Made by a program: the position numbers and the translations under genes. A stretch of DNA of 64,000 nt, from contig CAYVKL010000004.1 of NCBI GenBank assembly GCA_964452085.1, positions 124,001 to 188,000 on the forward strand, written 5' to 3'. A model generated the notes under the pieces. The model had not been told where the DNA came from, did not search any database, and worked only from the letters and a program-made list of their open reading frames with translations. Shown one piece after another: positions 34,233 through 44,236 of this stretch. The first letter of the stretch is position 1; each line of letters starts with the position of its first letter. The stretch is from Methanobacterium sp964452085 (GTDB lineage: Archaea; Methanobacteriota; Methanobacteria; Methanobacteriales; Methanobacteriaceae).

Positions 34233-34772
34233 GAAAAATTTTCTAAAAAAAGCCTTAAATGAGCTTTTTTTTCAATTTAAGACCTAATTTGAAGTTTTTA
34301 ATTTGACAACATAGGGAGAAGTGTATCTCTTTGGTATTTTTAGTAAATTACCTGTTTTTATACGTTATTTGAAGAAATAAAGGATATTTAAATCTTTCAT
34401 AATAATGCAATTTTATCCCTTAGATGGCAAGAAAATTCATTAATCGTGCTTTAAAACTCTAAAGACCATTTAATTGGATTAAATATTAAAAATTAGTTCT
34501 TTAATCAGTTTTTAAGATTTGAAGGATTTTAAGGTCCTTTTCCTATAACAAGGTAAAATATTCATTTTTTATTAACTTTTGAGTGTTATAAAGTGCTTTG
34601 GATAAATAATTTATTATTCATTTATTTTATTTTATCTATTTTAAATAGAATAAACTATCATAAACATTGTATTTATTGATTGAATCGATAAATGGGACCA
34701 ATGATGGTTTTAAAAATAAAGTAAAAATAAAAAGAATTATCAATATAAGAATGAACTAAATTAGAAAATAAT
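34233..34772. other. 540-bp intergenic region
   Basis: AT-rich, no credible gene (only a 12-codon frame at about 34422). The part near 34240-34300 (AGCCTTAAATGAGC, then TTTGAAGTTT) resembles the region upstream of wall peptidase B at 37088-37150 and may hold a shared upstream element. Confidence 0.4.
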
Positions 34773-35051
34773 CTATGATTCTTCTTCGGCTTCGCCTAAT
34801 TTTATGCGATTTATATTATCAGATAGCTTTAAGAGATAATCTGTTAACTCTCCGATTTTAACTGCCACCACAGTTTCAGTAATTTCTTCCAGATCAGGAT
34901 CATTACTGGTATCATACACTTTTATTGTGGTTTCGGTGAAATTTTCCATATTAAACCTTTTGATCTTTTCAAGGGCCAACTGGAGGTCTTCATAAGCTTT
35001 CAATTCACCCAATATATAATTCCGCTCTGCCATTAGTTCTTCTAAATTCAC
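34773..35051 (-). CDS. Small acidic protein of unknown function
   Basis: 92 residues from GTG at 35051, with GGGGTG upstream. N-terminal coiled-coil-like helix (LEELMAERNYILGELKAYED), then a strand-rich middle (ETTIKVYDTS, TETVVAVKIGELTDYL) and acidic end EAEEES. No cysteine, signal or membrane helix. No family recognised. Stands alone. Confidence 0.6.
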   Translation of the reverse strand: MNLEELMAERNYILGELKAYEDLQLALEKIKRFNMENFTETTIKVYDTSNDPDLEEITETVVAVKIGELTDYLLKLSDNINRIKLGEAEEES

Positions 35052-35338
35052 GAAACATTCACCCCTTAATATTGGTAATCCACCACAAAGAATTCTCTTA
35101 AGAATTCAAAATATTCATATCTGCATAAAATCAGATATTGATTCTATTTAAAACATTATCATATCATTCAATGGTTTAAATGTTTTTATTTAATTTTTTC
35201 AATTATCATTTTTTTGGAGAATCTAAGTATAATCAATTTAAAGAACAAATAATGGTAAAAAATAAAATAAAATTAAGAAATACTAAAAAAAATGATTTCC
35301 AACAATTCCAATAGATAAGAAGGAAATGCTAATATTGA

Positions 35339-35839
35339 TTATCGTTTAATTATTTTATCCATTGATGATTGAATAGATTTAAGCCAAGGCTTAACAGTAC
35401 TTGAAACTTGATTTGATTCATTTTCATCATTTAAATTGGTTGAATTTTCATTAGATACAAAGTCAAACAACCAATCGGCCAGTTCATACTCATCAAGGTT
35501 TTCAAAAAATACCCACGCATAACCCTCATGTTCACTGCTGAGAGTAAGATTGCCTTCCGTGATTTTACCGGACATTATTATATGCACAGCTCTTATAACC
35601 ATTAAATTTTGTTCTGAAATCCCAATCACATGTTCCAGGGCGATTTTAAGTTTAGTTTCTTCATAAACCTCCCTTATTAGAGCATGATCAAAGGATTCTC
35701 CCTGATCAACCTTACCACCTGGAAGTTCCCATTTGCCAGGGTTAGTCTTTGAATTAGTGGATCTTTTCAGAATAAGGACTTTACCATCTTTATCAGTTAT
35801 TAAAACCCTTACTGATAGTCCAAAAACATAATCAATCAT
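35339..35839 (-). CDS. NUDIX hydrolase
   Basis: 166 residues from ATG 35839, 7 nt after GGAAG; an ATG 27 nt upstream has no ribosome site. The Nudix box is intact: GGKVDQGESFDHALIREVYE followed by ET, i.e. G-x5-E-x7-REVxEE. LILKRSTNSKTNPGKWELPG precedes it, as in MutT-like enzymes. It should hydrolyse a nucleoside diphosphate derivative with Mg; substrate unknown. The C-terminal about 35 residues are a polar extension beyond the fold. Confidence 0.88.
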   Translation of the reverse strand: MIDYVFGLSVRVLITDKDGKVLILKRSTNSKTNPGKWELPGGKVDQGESFDHALIREVYEETKLKIALEHVIGISEQNLMVIRAVHIIMSGKITEGNLTLSSEHEGYAWVFFENLDEYELADWLFDFVSNENSTNLNDENESNQVSSTVKPWLKSIQSSMDKIIKR

Positions 35840-36233
35840 GTTTATCTTCCAATTATTAAATACCAATGAAATGAAACTTGATTTGTTAATTAATACACTT
35901 CACATTTATACATTAACTATAAATTTATAGTTTATAGGTTTTATGTATTTATTTAATAATTTTGGGCATTTATTTTTATTTTAATGGTCGTTCTCTGGCT
36001 ATAGGTAGTTCCATTGGAAAATGTTTATTTATATAAACTCATTTTCCATGAAAAAACCGCCTTGAAACGAAAATATTTCCATGCACTAGGTTTGATGATT
36101 TTTATTTTAGAGTTATTATGCCGAAACTAATTAAATAACACTTTTGACCAATTAGAAGAGTTTATTGAACACACATAATTATGTGATATTTTTATAAATT
36201 GAATTTTTTTTTCAGCTTAAAAAAAAAAAAAAA
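35840..36233. other. Intergenic region with a long hairpin
   Basis: No gene. GGAAAAT-GTTTAT (36016-36028) pairs with ATAAAC-TC-ATTTTCC (36033-36047), a 13-bp stem with a 2-nt bulge and 4-nt TTAT loop. No T run follows directly. At the right end is a run of 16 or more A residues that belongs to the terminator of the next gene. Confidence 0.4.
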
Positions 36234-36266
36234 AATAAAGGTGGAGTTATTAGCTCCAACCTTATT
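36234..36266 (-). terminator. Terminator of wall peptidase B
   Basis: On the minus strand AATAAGGTTGGAGC pairs with a downstream CTCCACCTTTATT (one bulge), followed by a run of more than 15 T residues. Confidence 0.75.
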
Positions 36267-36281
36267 TACCTATTAGGCTCC

Positions 36282-36992
<711 letters not shown>

Positions 36993-37067
36993 TTTATCGC
37001 CTCCGTGTCCTAAATCTTAAAATAAATGATATAGGACTTTTTTAACACCAACACTTCATTGGCCATG

Positions 37068-37083
37068 TTATATAAAGCTTTCG
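37068..37083 (-). promoter_or_regulatory. BRE/TATA promoter of wall peptidase B
   Basis: Minus strand CGAAAGCTTTATATAA, matching the paralogue's promoter at 34218-34232. Both leaders also share AGTCCTATA near the expected transcript start, so the genes are probably coexpressed. Confidence 0.7.
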
Positions 37084-37649
37084 ATTTATTTTTATCATTA
37101 AGGCCTATTTTAAGCTTATTTTTTTAAATAAAGCCCATTATGAAGTTTCATTTTCACTGTTAATGGATAGAGACCAATTGAGTGTTCAATTGCTAAAATA
37201 TTAGTAAATCATGAGTTAATCTAAAAAATAAAACAATACTGCCTGCTTTATCATTGACTCTGTACTACTTGTTTATTCTGAGTTAGATGATATATTATTC
37301 AATTTTCTATTAATTAACACATATGTCCTTTGACATAGATTTCAATTATTCTTAAACAGTTAAAATATATTTCAGGATAAATTAAGTCTTATATTGATTT
37401 ATTAATTTTTAATTTAGTTTTTGATGCTGGTTAAGATTATTATTTCATAAAATATTTTTGTTGTATCCGTATAAAAATAAGAAGCAATAACCATTAAATC
37501 TTGTTTTTACTAATCAAATTTCTATTAATTTATGTGTTGTGAATTATGTCACAATCTTATTTAGAATGTTTATATTGATGTGAAAATACATAAAAAATAC
37601 ACATAATAAGTTTATTAAGGAATTTCTATTACTGTTTAGGAGATTATGT
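37084..37649. other. 566-bp region between divergent genes
   Basis: No gene. Left part resembles the upstream region of wall peptidase A (AAGGCCTATTTTAAGC, then GAAGTTT). The right part is AT-rich with no clear element apart from AGGAG just before the ureohydrolase start. Confidence 0.4.
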
Positions 37650-38702
37650 ATGGAAAAAGATATCAATAATGAAAAAACTGAGACTTCCAATCTTATTGAT
37701 ATTTTTAGTAATGAGAAGTATCGTAACTTTGTTCAAAAGATGCAAGAAAGTGGCAATGAACAAATGTTTGCTCCGGTTTACTCCGGAATCCCTACTTTTT
37801 GGAGGACTAAATCCTGCCAATATTTCACTGAACTTGATATAGCTCTGGCAGGATACCCTGTTGATCTGGCTTCTGGAATTCCAGGAGCCCGTTTGGGTCC
37901 GAGGGCCATAAGAGATAAATCAAGTTACACAGGAGGGTATATGAACCATTATAATGGGATTATACCCTTTGATATTTGTAGAGTGGCAGATGTAGGGGAT
38001 GTTCCTTTAAAAAATTCTTATTCAATTGAAGAAATCAATAAGGACACCGAAGTTTTTTATAAAGAAATATGGGAGGATGGAGCTTATCCAATTACTGCAG
38101 GGGGTGATCATTCTGGAACATATCCTATACTAAAAGCCATTGGTGGTGAATCTCCTGTTGGTCTGGTGCACTTTGATGCTCATTGTGATACTGCCAAGGC
38201 AGTTAATGGTGGTAAAAATTCCAGTGCCAGTATACTATATCATGCAGTAGAGGATGGTGTATTGGATCCTCGAAGAACTGTCCAGATAGGTGTTCGCGGT
38301 TCAATGGAACCATTATGGGATTATTCTTATGAAACTGGTATGCGAGTGTTGCACATTGAAGAATTCCGAGAAATGGGTGTTTCTAATGTTATTGATGAAA
38401 TTCGAAGGGTAATTGGCAGTGGCCCCACTTACATAACCATTGATATTGATGCTCTAGATCCAGCTTATGCTCCTGCAACTGAAGTCCCCACACCTGGCGG
38501 ATTAACCACCTTTGAAATGCAACAAATAATCAGAGGTCTTCAGGGTGCTAATTTAGTTGGAGGAGATGTAATGGAACTTTCTCCTCCTTTAGATGCAGCA
38601 AATGGTGTTTCAGCTATGACTTGTGCATTTATGATGTTTGAAATTTTGTGCATAGTAGCAGATTCAATTGATTCTAAAAAAAAAGTTAGAAAAGATTGTT
38701 AA
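37650..38702 (+). CDS. Ureohydrolase (agmatinase/guanidinobutyrase-like)
   Basis: 350 residues. Metal ligands are all present: GGDHS, HFDAHCDT (D-x-H-x-D) and DIDALDP. ASGIPGARLGPRAIR and the final GGDVMELSPPLD are also typical. The block between the second and third metal sites, where agmatinases and guanidinobutyrases have a conserved HG(T/S)PF, instead reads NSSASILYH, so the substrate pocket is altered. It hydrolyses a guanidino compound to urea in related enzymes; here the substrate is open (agmatine, guanidinobutyrate or guanidine). GGAG 7 nt before the ATG. Alone, with no polyamine genes nearby. Confidence 0.85.
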   Translation: MEKDINNEKTETSNLIDIFSNEKYRNFVQKMQESGNEQMFAPVYSGIPTFWRTKSCQYFTELDIALAGYPVDLASGIPGARLGPRAIRDKSSYTGGYMNHYNGIIPFDICRVADVGDVPLKNSYSIEEINKDTEVFYKEIWEDGAYPITAGGDHSGTYPILKAIGGESPVGLVHFDAHCDTAKAVNGGKNSSASILYHAVEDGVLDPRRTVQIGVRGSMEPLWDYSYETGMRVLHIEEFREMGVSNVIDEIRRVIGSGPTYITIDIDALDPAYAPATEVPTPGGLTTFEMQQIIRGLQGANLVGGDVMELSPPLDAANGVSAMTCAFMMFEILCIVADSIDSKKKVRKDC

Positions 38703-38804
38703 AACTTAATTTAGTTTAATATACGAATATTGTTGTATTGATACCATAATATATTTTTGTTAAAAATATTTCCATCAAATTAAAAAGGTAAACTATTTAT
38801 ATTG

Positions 38805-38840
38805 GTTCGTATAATAACTTACGTTCGGAGGAGCACGAAC
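38805..38840. promoter_or_regulatory. Dyad GTTCGT/ACGAAC after a TATA box
   Basis: TATA-like TATTTATAT at 38794-38802 is followed by GTTCGT (38805-38810), a direct copy GTTCG (38823-38827) and the inverted ACGAAC (38835-38840). The dyad lies where transcription of the gene at 38928 should begin, a position for a repressor. Confidence 0.45.
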
Positions 38841-38927
38841 TAATGTTAATGATATATGTCATTGAAAAAATATTCATGCTCAAAGAATATTCAAATTAAT
38901 CAATTTAAATCCATCAGGAGGGTTGTT

Positions 38928-39146
38928 ATGAAAACCGAAGATTTAAATCAGGCATGCCCTGAATGTGGTTGCAAGGACAAAAGTGTTGGCAGAAAGAAAA
39001 ATAGGAAAATTGGGGCAGAAGTTTGTTACATTCCACATTTGCCTGAAGGTACTGTGGGTGTTATCCGCTGCAGTGAATGTGGACATATTTTTGAGTACTG
39101 TAAGGAAAGGAAATTAAAACAAGAAGTAAAAAAATTAGAAATATAA
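38928..39146 (+). CDS. Small zinc-ribbon protein
   Basis: 72 residues from ATG 38928, preceded by AGGAGG. One ribbon: CPECGCKD near the start and CSECGHIFEYC after a 40-residue insert with PHLPEGTVGVI. Basic C-terminus. An upstream ATG at 38856 would add 24 residues without its own ribosome site. Function unknown; it lies beside the F420H2 oxidase-type gene, convergent, and may be redox- or metal-linked. Confidence 0.7.
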   Translation: MKTEDLNQACPECGCKDKSVGRKKNRKIGAEVCYIPHLPEGTVGVIRCSECGHIFEYCKERKLKQEVKKLEI

Positions 39147-39164
39147 CTATTTCTTTTTCTTTTC

Positions 39165-40337
39165 CTATCCCTCCAAATGCTTCTCTACAATATTTTGAGC
39201 CATTAAATCTAATTTTTTTAAATCTCCTTCTTTAGGTAAACCTTTGATAATAACAGGTTCCATAAAATCAACTTTAAGATTGGGGAGCATTCCCTTTATT
39301 TGTTCATACATTCGCCCACCCCATCCATATGATCCGATAACACCCGCATATTTGAGTTTAGGCTTAAGAACATTTGTTAAATAAACTGCAAAAACCATTT
39401 GAGGATGGAGTCCAGTTAAAACTGTGGGAGATGCTATTATTATTGTAGATGCATCAACCAGTGCCGTGGCTAACTTCCCTACATCAGTATGACTTAAATT
39501 GAATGGTTTAACATTAACATTGTTTTCAATTAAAGCATCCACTAAATATTTGACCATTTTCTCCGTACTTCCATGCATGGAAACATATGGAATAACAACT
39601 AAATTGTGGGTCTCATCTGATACCCACTTTATATATGCATCTAAAATCTTGTCCGTTTCTTTATGAACTGGTCCGTGGCTAGGTGCTATAATTTCTACAT
39701 TCAGTTCTTTGATCTTCTTAATATTACCTTTAATGATGGTGCGGAATGGCATCATAATCTCCGCATAATATCTTTTTAAGGCAGGCAGTACCATTTCAAA
39801 GTTATCACCAAAAAGTTGACTACTTGCCAGGTGAGATCCAAACAAGTCACAAGAAAAGAGAATCTTATCTTCAACCAGATAAGTTACCATTGTCTCAGGC
39901 CAATGACTCCATGGAGTGTAAATAAATTTCAGGGTTTTATTCCCCAAAGAAATAGTATCACCATCTTCAACCAGGATAAACTTATCTTCCGGAATTAAAT
40001 GAAATTCTTTTAGAAGATCTTTGCACCGTGGATTGGTTATAATAGAGATTTCAGGGTATTTTTTTATAACTGCAGGTATTGAACCTGAATGATCCTGCTC
40101 AGCATGGTTGGATATAAGATAATCCGGTTTAATGTTGAGATTTTCTAAGTTTTCCAGAAGTTCTGCGGTTTTAGTTGGATCAACAGTGTCAATTAAAGCA
40201 ATTTTTTCATTTCCATTAACCAAGTAACAATTATAACTAGTACCGTCGGGTAATGGAATCAATTCATCAAAAAGAGTACGATCCCAATCAATAGCACCCA
40301 CTGCTAAAATTCCTGGTTTTATAATCCTTGAAGACAT
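39165..40337 (-). CDS. fprA: A-type flavodiiron protein (F420H2 oxidase-like)
   Basis: 390 residues. The N-terminal metallo-beta-lactamase domain has the diiron ligands NHAEQDHSGS (H-x-E-x-D-H), CDLFGSH and SHGPVH. The C-terminal flavodoxin domain starts near residue 248 (VVIPYVSMHGSTEKMVKYL) and includes IIIASPTVLTGLHP and GVIGSYGWGG. In methanogens this family reduces O2 to water with F420H2 and protects against oxygen. GGAG precedes the ATG. TATATAAAT on the minus strand near 40388-40397 is a good promoter. Confidence 0.92.
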   Translation of the reverse strand: MSSRIIKPGILAVGAIDWDRTLFDELIPLPDGTSYNCYLVNGNEKIALIDTVDPTKTAELLENLENLNIKPDYLISNHAEQDHSGSIPAVIKKYPEISIITNPRCKDLLKEFHLIPEDKFILVEDGDTISLGNKTLKFIYTPWSHWPETMVTYLVEDKILFSCDLFGSHLASSQLFGDNFEMVLPALKRYYAEIMMPFRTIIKGNIKKIKELNVEIIAPSHGPVHKETDKILDAYIKWVSDETHNLVVIPYVSMHGSTEKMVKYLVDALIENNVNVKPFNLSHTDVGKLATALVDASTIIIASPTVLTGLHPQMVFAVYLTNVLKPKLKYAGVIGSYGWGGRMYEQIKGMLPNLKVDFMEPVIIKGLPKEGDLKKLDLMAQNIVEKHLEG

Positions 40338-40505
40338 TTAAATCCACTCCTTTTATTTAAATATGATAAAGATCAATTTTTATTCATAATATTACATTTA
40401 TATATGTCACAATCAATTCATAAACTTTATATATGTACGTAAGCACAATATTGTTTAGTGGATATAATATGGGGTTCAGTGAATAAAACAATAGGCGGGT
40501 TGATA

Positions 40506-40616
40506 ATGTCCAGTGATTATAGCATGTATGATTTTTTGGATAATGATAAATTAGAAAAGTATTTCGATTATTTAATTGAAGAAAAACTTTTCGAATTAAA
40601 AATTAAATACAAATAA
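40506..40616 (+). CDS. Possible 36-residue acidic peptide gene
   Basis: ATG at 40506 after GCGGGTTGATA. The peptide is MSSDYSMYDFLDNDKLEKYF then a charged helix ending KIKYK. TTATATATG at about 40430 provides a TATA box about 75 nt upstream, divergent from fprA. No homologue known to me; short length leaves real doubt. Confidence 0.45.
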   Translation: MSSDYSMYDFLDNDKLEKYFDYLIEEKLFELKIKYK

Positions 40617-40798
40617 TATCGTTTGAAATATTTATACCCTTTAGAAATAGTTATACTTAATAAGGGATAACTCTACAATTAATTTTAAGTATATTCCCTA
40701 TTTAAGGATTTAAAATTATTGGTAATCCTTATTATTAATATTCTATATCATAAATCAAATAACTCTTAAATAATAATCATAAATTCTAAATTTATAAA

Positions 40799-40960
40799 TT
40801 AATTAAGAGCTTGATATCGCCATAAACCATATATAAATGAGGCAATTACAATTATTAGAATTATAAATAAAATATAAGTAATGCGTGCAGTTTTTTTCCT
40901 TTCATTACTTAACATTTTTTCATAATTCGCTAATTCTTGATCAATATCATCCCAAGTCAA
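40799..40960 (-). CDS. Small single-pass membrane protein
   Basis: 53 residues from TTG at 40960, 4 nt after GGTGAT, the same site arrangement as the HEPN gene at 31631. TWDDIDQELANYEKMLSNER is an acidic helix, KKTARITY a basic border and YILFIILIIVIASFIYGLW a membrane helix. Topology with a cytoplasmic N-terminal helix resembles small regulatory membrane proteins. Function unknown. Confidence 0.6.
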   Translation of the reverse strand: MTWDDIDQELANYEKMLSNERKKTARITYILFIILIIVIASFIYGLWRYQALN

Positions 40961-41084
40961 TCATATCACCAATATTGCATGAATTAAAGATAACCCTAAA
41001 ATTGAACATCTAGATTTTATTCCAATATTAACAATTCTTTTTTTTTGCTTTATAATCCTTGTAATTAATTGATTAATTATCTCC

Positions 41085-41990
41085 CTATAGATTTTGTATA
41101 ATCCCTTTAACTTTAGCATCTAGATTGTCAGCATAGTGTAATGCCACAGCTTCTGGAGTTTTAGGATTAACAGGGGATCCCCAACCATTACTCACTTCAC
41201 CATGATGGCTTAAAATTAGATGCAAAACCTGTAATTGAATGTCTTCAGGGGTTTTGATGACTTTCATTTTTTCTTTAACTATATCACAGGAAATATATAG
41301 ATGATCCAGGAGTTTTCCTTCATTCGAGATGTCAATATAGGTTAAATCATAATCATAATTCTTTATCTTGCCAACATCATGGAGTATTGCTCCAGTGTAA
41401 AGCAAATCAGAGTTTAATCTTGGGAATAATTCACAAACTGTTCTGCATATAATCAATACTTCAACTGTGTGTTCCAGCAAGCCGCCCAAGTAATTATGGT
41501 GGTGAATTTTGGCTGAAGGAGCTTTACAGAATTCATCAGTGAATTCACTATCATTAAAGAAGGATTCTAAAAGTTTTTTTAAATAATTGTTTTCCATTTC
41601 ATGGATGGTGGTGTGAATTTCATTTAGTAATTTATCTTTGTCTTTACCGGAAGTTCGAGTAAAATCATCAATATCATATTCATCTTCGTTAAGCTCCTTG
41701 AATCCATCCACTTTAATGCTGAAATTACCAGAATTACGAGGAAACTCATCAACACTACCCATAATGTTATAAATGCTTTTTTCATGGATATTTTCAAATA
41801 TTTCAGAAGCATCTTTGTTGGTGAACATTCTTGCAATTATTTCTCCAGTTTTATCAGTTAATCTAAGCTCAAGATAATCATTGCCATTTCTTGCGGTTTT
41901 AATGGTCTTACTGGCAATTACAAATGATGCTTTTAGCCTTCTAGCAGTCTTTAAATTTTCAATGAAGTCTTCATCTTCTTTTTTATACAT
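41085..41990 (-). CDS. YhaM-like 3'-5' exoribonuclease (OB-fold plus HD domain)
   Basis: 301 residues from ATG 41990 after AGGAG. Residues about 15-100 are an OB-fold (ASFVIASKTIKTARNGNDYL, LTDKTGEIIARMF). Residues about 150-300 are an HD domain with HHHNYLGGLLEHT, the metal pair in LHDVGK and HLILSHHGE. This layout matches YhaM/CBF1 of Gram-positive bacteria, which trims RNA 3' ends. Cytoplasmic, single gene. Confidence 0.82.
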   Translation of the reverse strand: MYKKEDEDFIENLKTARRLKASFVIASKTIKTARNGNDYLELRLTDKTGEIIARMFTNKDASEIFENIHEKSIYNIMGSVDEFPRNSGNFSIKVDGFKELNEDEYDIDDFTRTSGKDKDKLLNEIHTTIHEMENNYLKKLLESFFNDSEFTDEFCKAPSAKIHHHNYLGGLLEHTVEVLIICRTVCELFPRLNSDLLYTGAILHDVGKIKNYDYDLTYIDISNEGKLLDHLYISCDIVKEKMKVIKTPEDIQLQVLHLILSHHGEVSNGWGSPVNPKTPEAVALHYADNLDAKVKGIIQNL

Positions 41991-42155
41991 TAATAATCTC
42001 CTTAATAACATTAATCTTTAATAATAATCCTGATAATTAAAAAGTTGAGGTGTGAACTAATTAAATTTTGTTAAATTAAACCCTTTAACTATAAATTTAC
42101 CCATATCATGCTACTTAAATAAAAAAAAGTCTTTGAATGCCATTTACTAATAAAT

Positions 42156-42383
42156 TTAATGCTTACTCTTTTTAATTTTCCTGATGTTTATTTCAAAAAA
42201 GTCCCCTTCCCCTATATCTGCAACTTCAAATAATATTTCAGGTATTATTACACTTTCTCCAGTTCTTTTGGCTATTGTGGAATATTTCCAGTGGCTGTGA
42301 TGTTTTAGATGGTGTCCTCCATGATGATGTCTTCCATGGTGATGTCTTTCATGATGACAATCACATTTTTCATCTTCACACAT
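42156..42383 (-). CDS. His-rich, AbrB-like small protein
   Basis: 75 residues from ATG 42383, 7 nt after GGAGGG. The first about 30 residues are packed with His and Cys (CDCHHERHHHGRHHHGGHH), suited to binding nickel, zinc or copper. The remainder, KYSTIAKRTGESVIIPEILF and IGEGDFFEINIRKIKK, has the swapped-hairpin pattern of SpoVT/AbrB domains (strand, IPxxL helix, GDxxxI strand). A metal-storage or metal-responsive DNA-binding role is an inference. Confidence 0.6.
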   Translation of the reverse strand: MCEDEKCDCHHERHHHGRHHHGGHHLKHHSHWKYSTIAKRTGESVIIPEILFEVADIGEGDFFEINIRKIKKSKH

Positions 42384-42674
42384 TATCATCCCTCCTTTTA
42401 ATAAATGTTATAATTAGTTCTAAAAATTTTTTTCTATAATTCATCACCAAATAAAATTATTTGCCATAAATAAATGCCCATAATTGTGATATAACATATA
42501 GTGAGTATAATAATAAATTAACCAGGAAAGTAAACTAATCTTGATTAATTAATTTGATTAAAAATACATGTTCTAAATATAAAATTCAATAAGTCATATA
42601 TTATAAATTAGTGTATAATCATCTAGGAATCGGTTTAAAAAAAATAGACTAAATTAATCCGTTGGAGGGCTTTA

Positions 42675-44168
42675 TTGACCAGTATTGATTTTTTTGGTGG
42701 TGTGGATGAAATCGGTGGGAATAAAATCAGAGTAAAAGATAACAGCGCATCTTTCTTTTTGGACTTTGGTATGGGATTCTCACGAGCGAATGATTATCTA
42801 TCCGAGTTTTTACAACCACGTAAAGGTAATGGAATTTTAGATTTCTTTGAATTAGGTTTATTGCCTTGTGTTAAAGGCATTTATCGTGAGGATTACTTGA
42901 AACATGTTGGCTTAACTTATCCAGATGAACCTTCCGTTGATGGAGTTTTAATAAGTCACTCTCATGTGGATCATGTAGCTTATGTTCACCATTTACGTGA
43001 AGATATTCCAGTGTACCTCTCCAATGAATCATATTTAATTCTAAAAGCCCTGGAGGATACTGGAACATCATCATTCTCCGAATATTTACATTTAAAGAAA
43101 TCATTTTATCTTGAACCAAAAAAAAGAGGTGGAGGATATAAAAGGAGCATTGGAATCAATGTTGAACGTGATATCAACATTATAGAACCTTACAAACCAT
43201 TTAACATCGGAGACTTCACTATTAAATCAGCTCCTGTAGATCATTCTCTACCAGGAGCTTCAGCATTTATTATTGAAAATAATGATGAAACCATTGTGTA
43301 CACAGGAGATCTTCGTTTTCATGGTCGTAACCCCCAACTTACCCATAAATTTGTAAAAGAAGCCAAAAAATCCAATCCAACTATCATGATCAGTGAAGGA
43401 ACTCGTATAGACAGTTTCGAGAATGTTAATGAAATTGACATAGAAAAAAGAGCAGTTAATGAAGTGGAAAAATGCAAAGGTTTGGTTGTTGTAAACTATC
43501 CAATCCGGGACCTTGACCGATTGTTAACATTCTATAAAGTTGCCCAGGACACTGATCGTAAACTGGTGGTGAGTCTTAAACAAGCATATATTTTAAAACT
43601 TTTCCAGGAAACTAGTGGAGACTATCCCAAATTATCTGATGTGATGATCTACAAACCTCGAAAGGGGTGGGGACTTGTGGGAGAAGAACGTTACGCTTGT
43701 GTTGAAGAGGAATGGTTATGTGCTGAAGATATTCATCCTGAAGAATCAATGAGGGATTATAAAAAGTGGGAAAGAGAATTTTTAATGGAAAAAAACATTC
43801 TCACCTTTAAAGATCTTAGAGAAACCCCACAGGATTTTATTTTCCGCTGCGATTTTTTCGAGCTAAAAGAATTAATTGATATAAAACCTGAAAATGGTGT
43901 ATATATCAAGTCCAGCACGGAACCTTTTGACGAACAGATGGAAATAAATGAATCAAAGGTTCGTAAATGGCTTGAGTTATTCAACTTACCTCTTTTAAAT
44001 AAAGGCTTCCATGCATCTGGTCATGCCAACGGCCAAGAGATTTTAGACATGATCAGAGAAATAAATCCAGAGAAAGTATACCCAGTACATACTGTGCATA
44101 AAAACAAATTCAAAGTACTTGAAGAAGATGGAATTAAAATTACTAATCCAGTGTTAAAAATTAAATAG
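42675..44168 (+). CDS. RNase J-like metallo-beta-lactamase/beta-CASP protein
   Basis: 497 residues from TTG at 42675 after GGAGGG. GGVDEIGGNKI start, HSHVDHVAYVHHL (H-x-H-x-D-H), PVDHSLPGASAF, TGDLRFHGR and ASGHANGQEI, then HTVHKNKF near the end, follow the beta-CASP order. A long insert (about 60-90) and the central region are unlike canonical archaeal RNase J, so it is a divergent member. Probable RNA-cleaving enzyme; exact activity (endo or 5'-3' exo) cannot be told. Confidence 0.8.
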   Translation: MTSIDFFGGVDEIGGNKIRVKDNSASFFLDFGMGFSRANDYLSEFLQPRKGNGILDFFELGLLPCVKGIYREDYLKHVGLTYPDEPSVDGVLISHSHVDHVAYVHHLREDIPVYLSNESYLILKALEDTGTSSFSEYLHLKKSFYLEPKKRGGGYKRSIGINVERDINIIEPYKPFNIGDFTIKSAPVDHSLPGASAFIIENNDETIVYTGDLRFHGRNPQLTHKFVKEAKKSNPTIMISEGTRIDSFENVNEIDIEKRAVNEVEKCKGLVVVNYPIRDLDRLLTFYKVAQDTDRKLVVSLKQAYILKLFQETSGDYPKLSDVMIYKPRKGWGLVGEERYACVEEEWLCAEDIHPEESMRDYKKWEREFLMEKNILTFKDLRETPQDFIFRCDFFELKELIDIKPENGVYIKSSTEPFDEQMEINESKVRKWLELFNLPLLNKGFHASGHANGQEILDMIREINPEKVYPVHTVHKNKFKVLEEDGIKITNPVLKIK

Positions 44169-44236
44169 GCAGATAAATTATATTTCGAGAGATAATATTG
44201 GTATAATATACAAAAATTCATAAAAAAAAAGTGGGA

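Noticed and set aside
38856..38927. Longer zinc-ribbon protein starting at 38856
   Set aside because: The AGGAGG site directly precedes the ATG at 38928, and the added 24 residues are not family-like.
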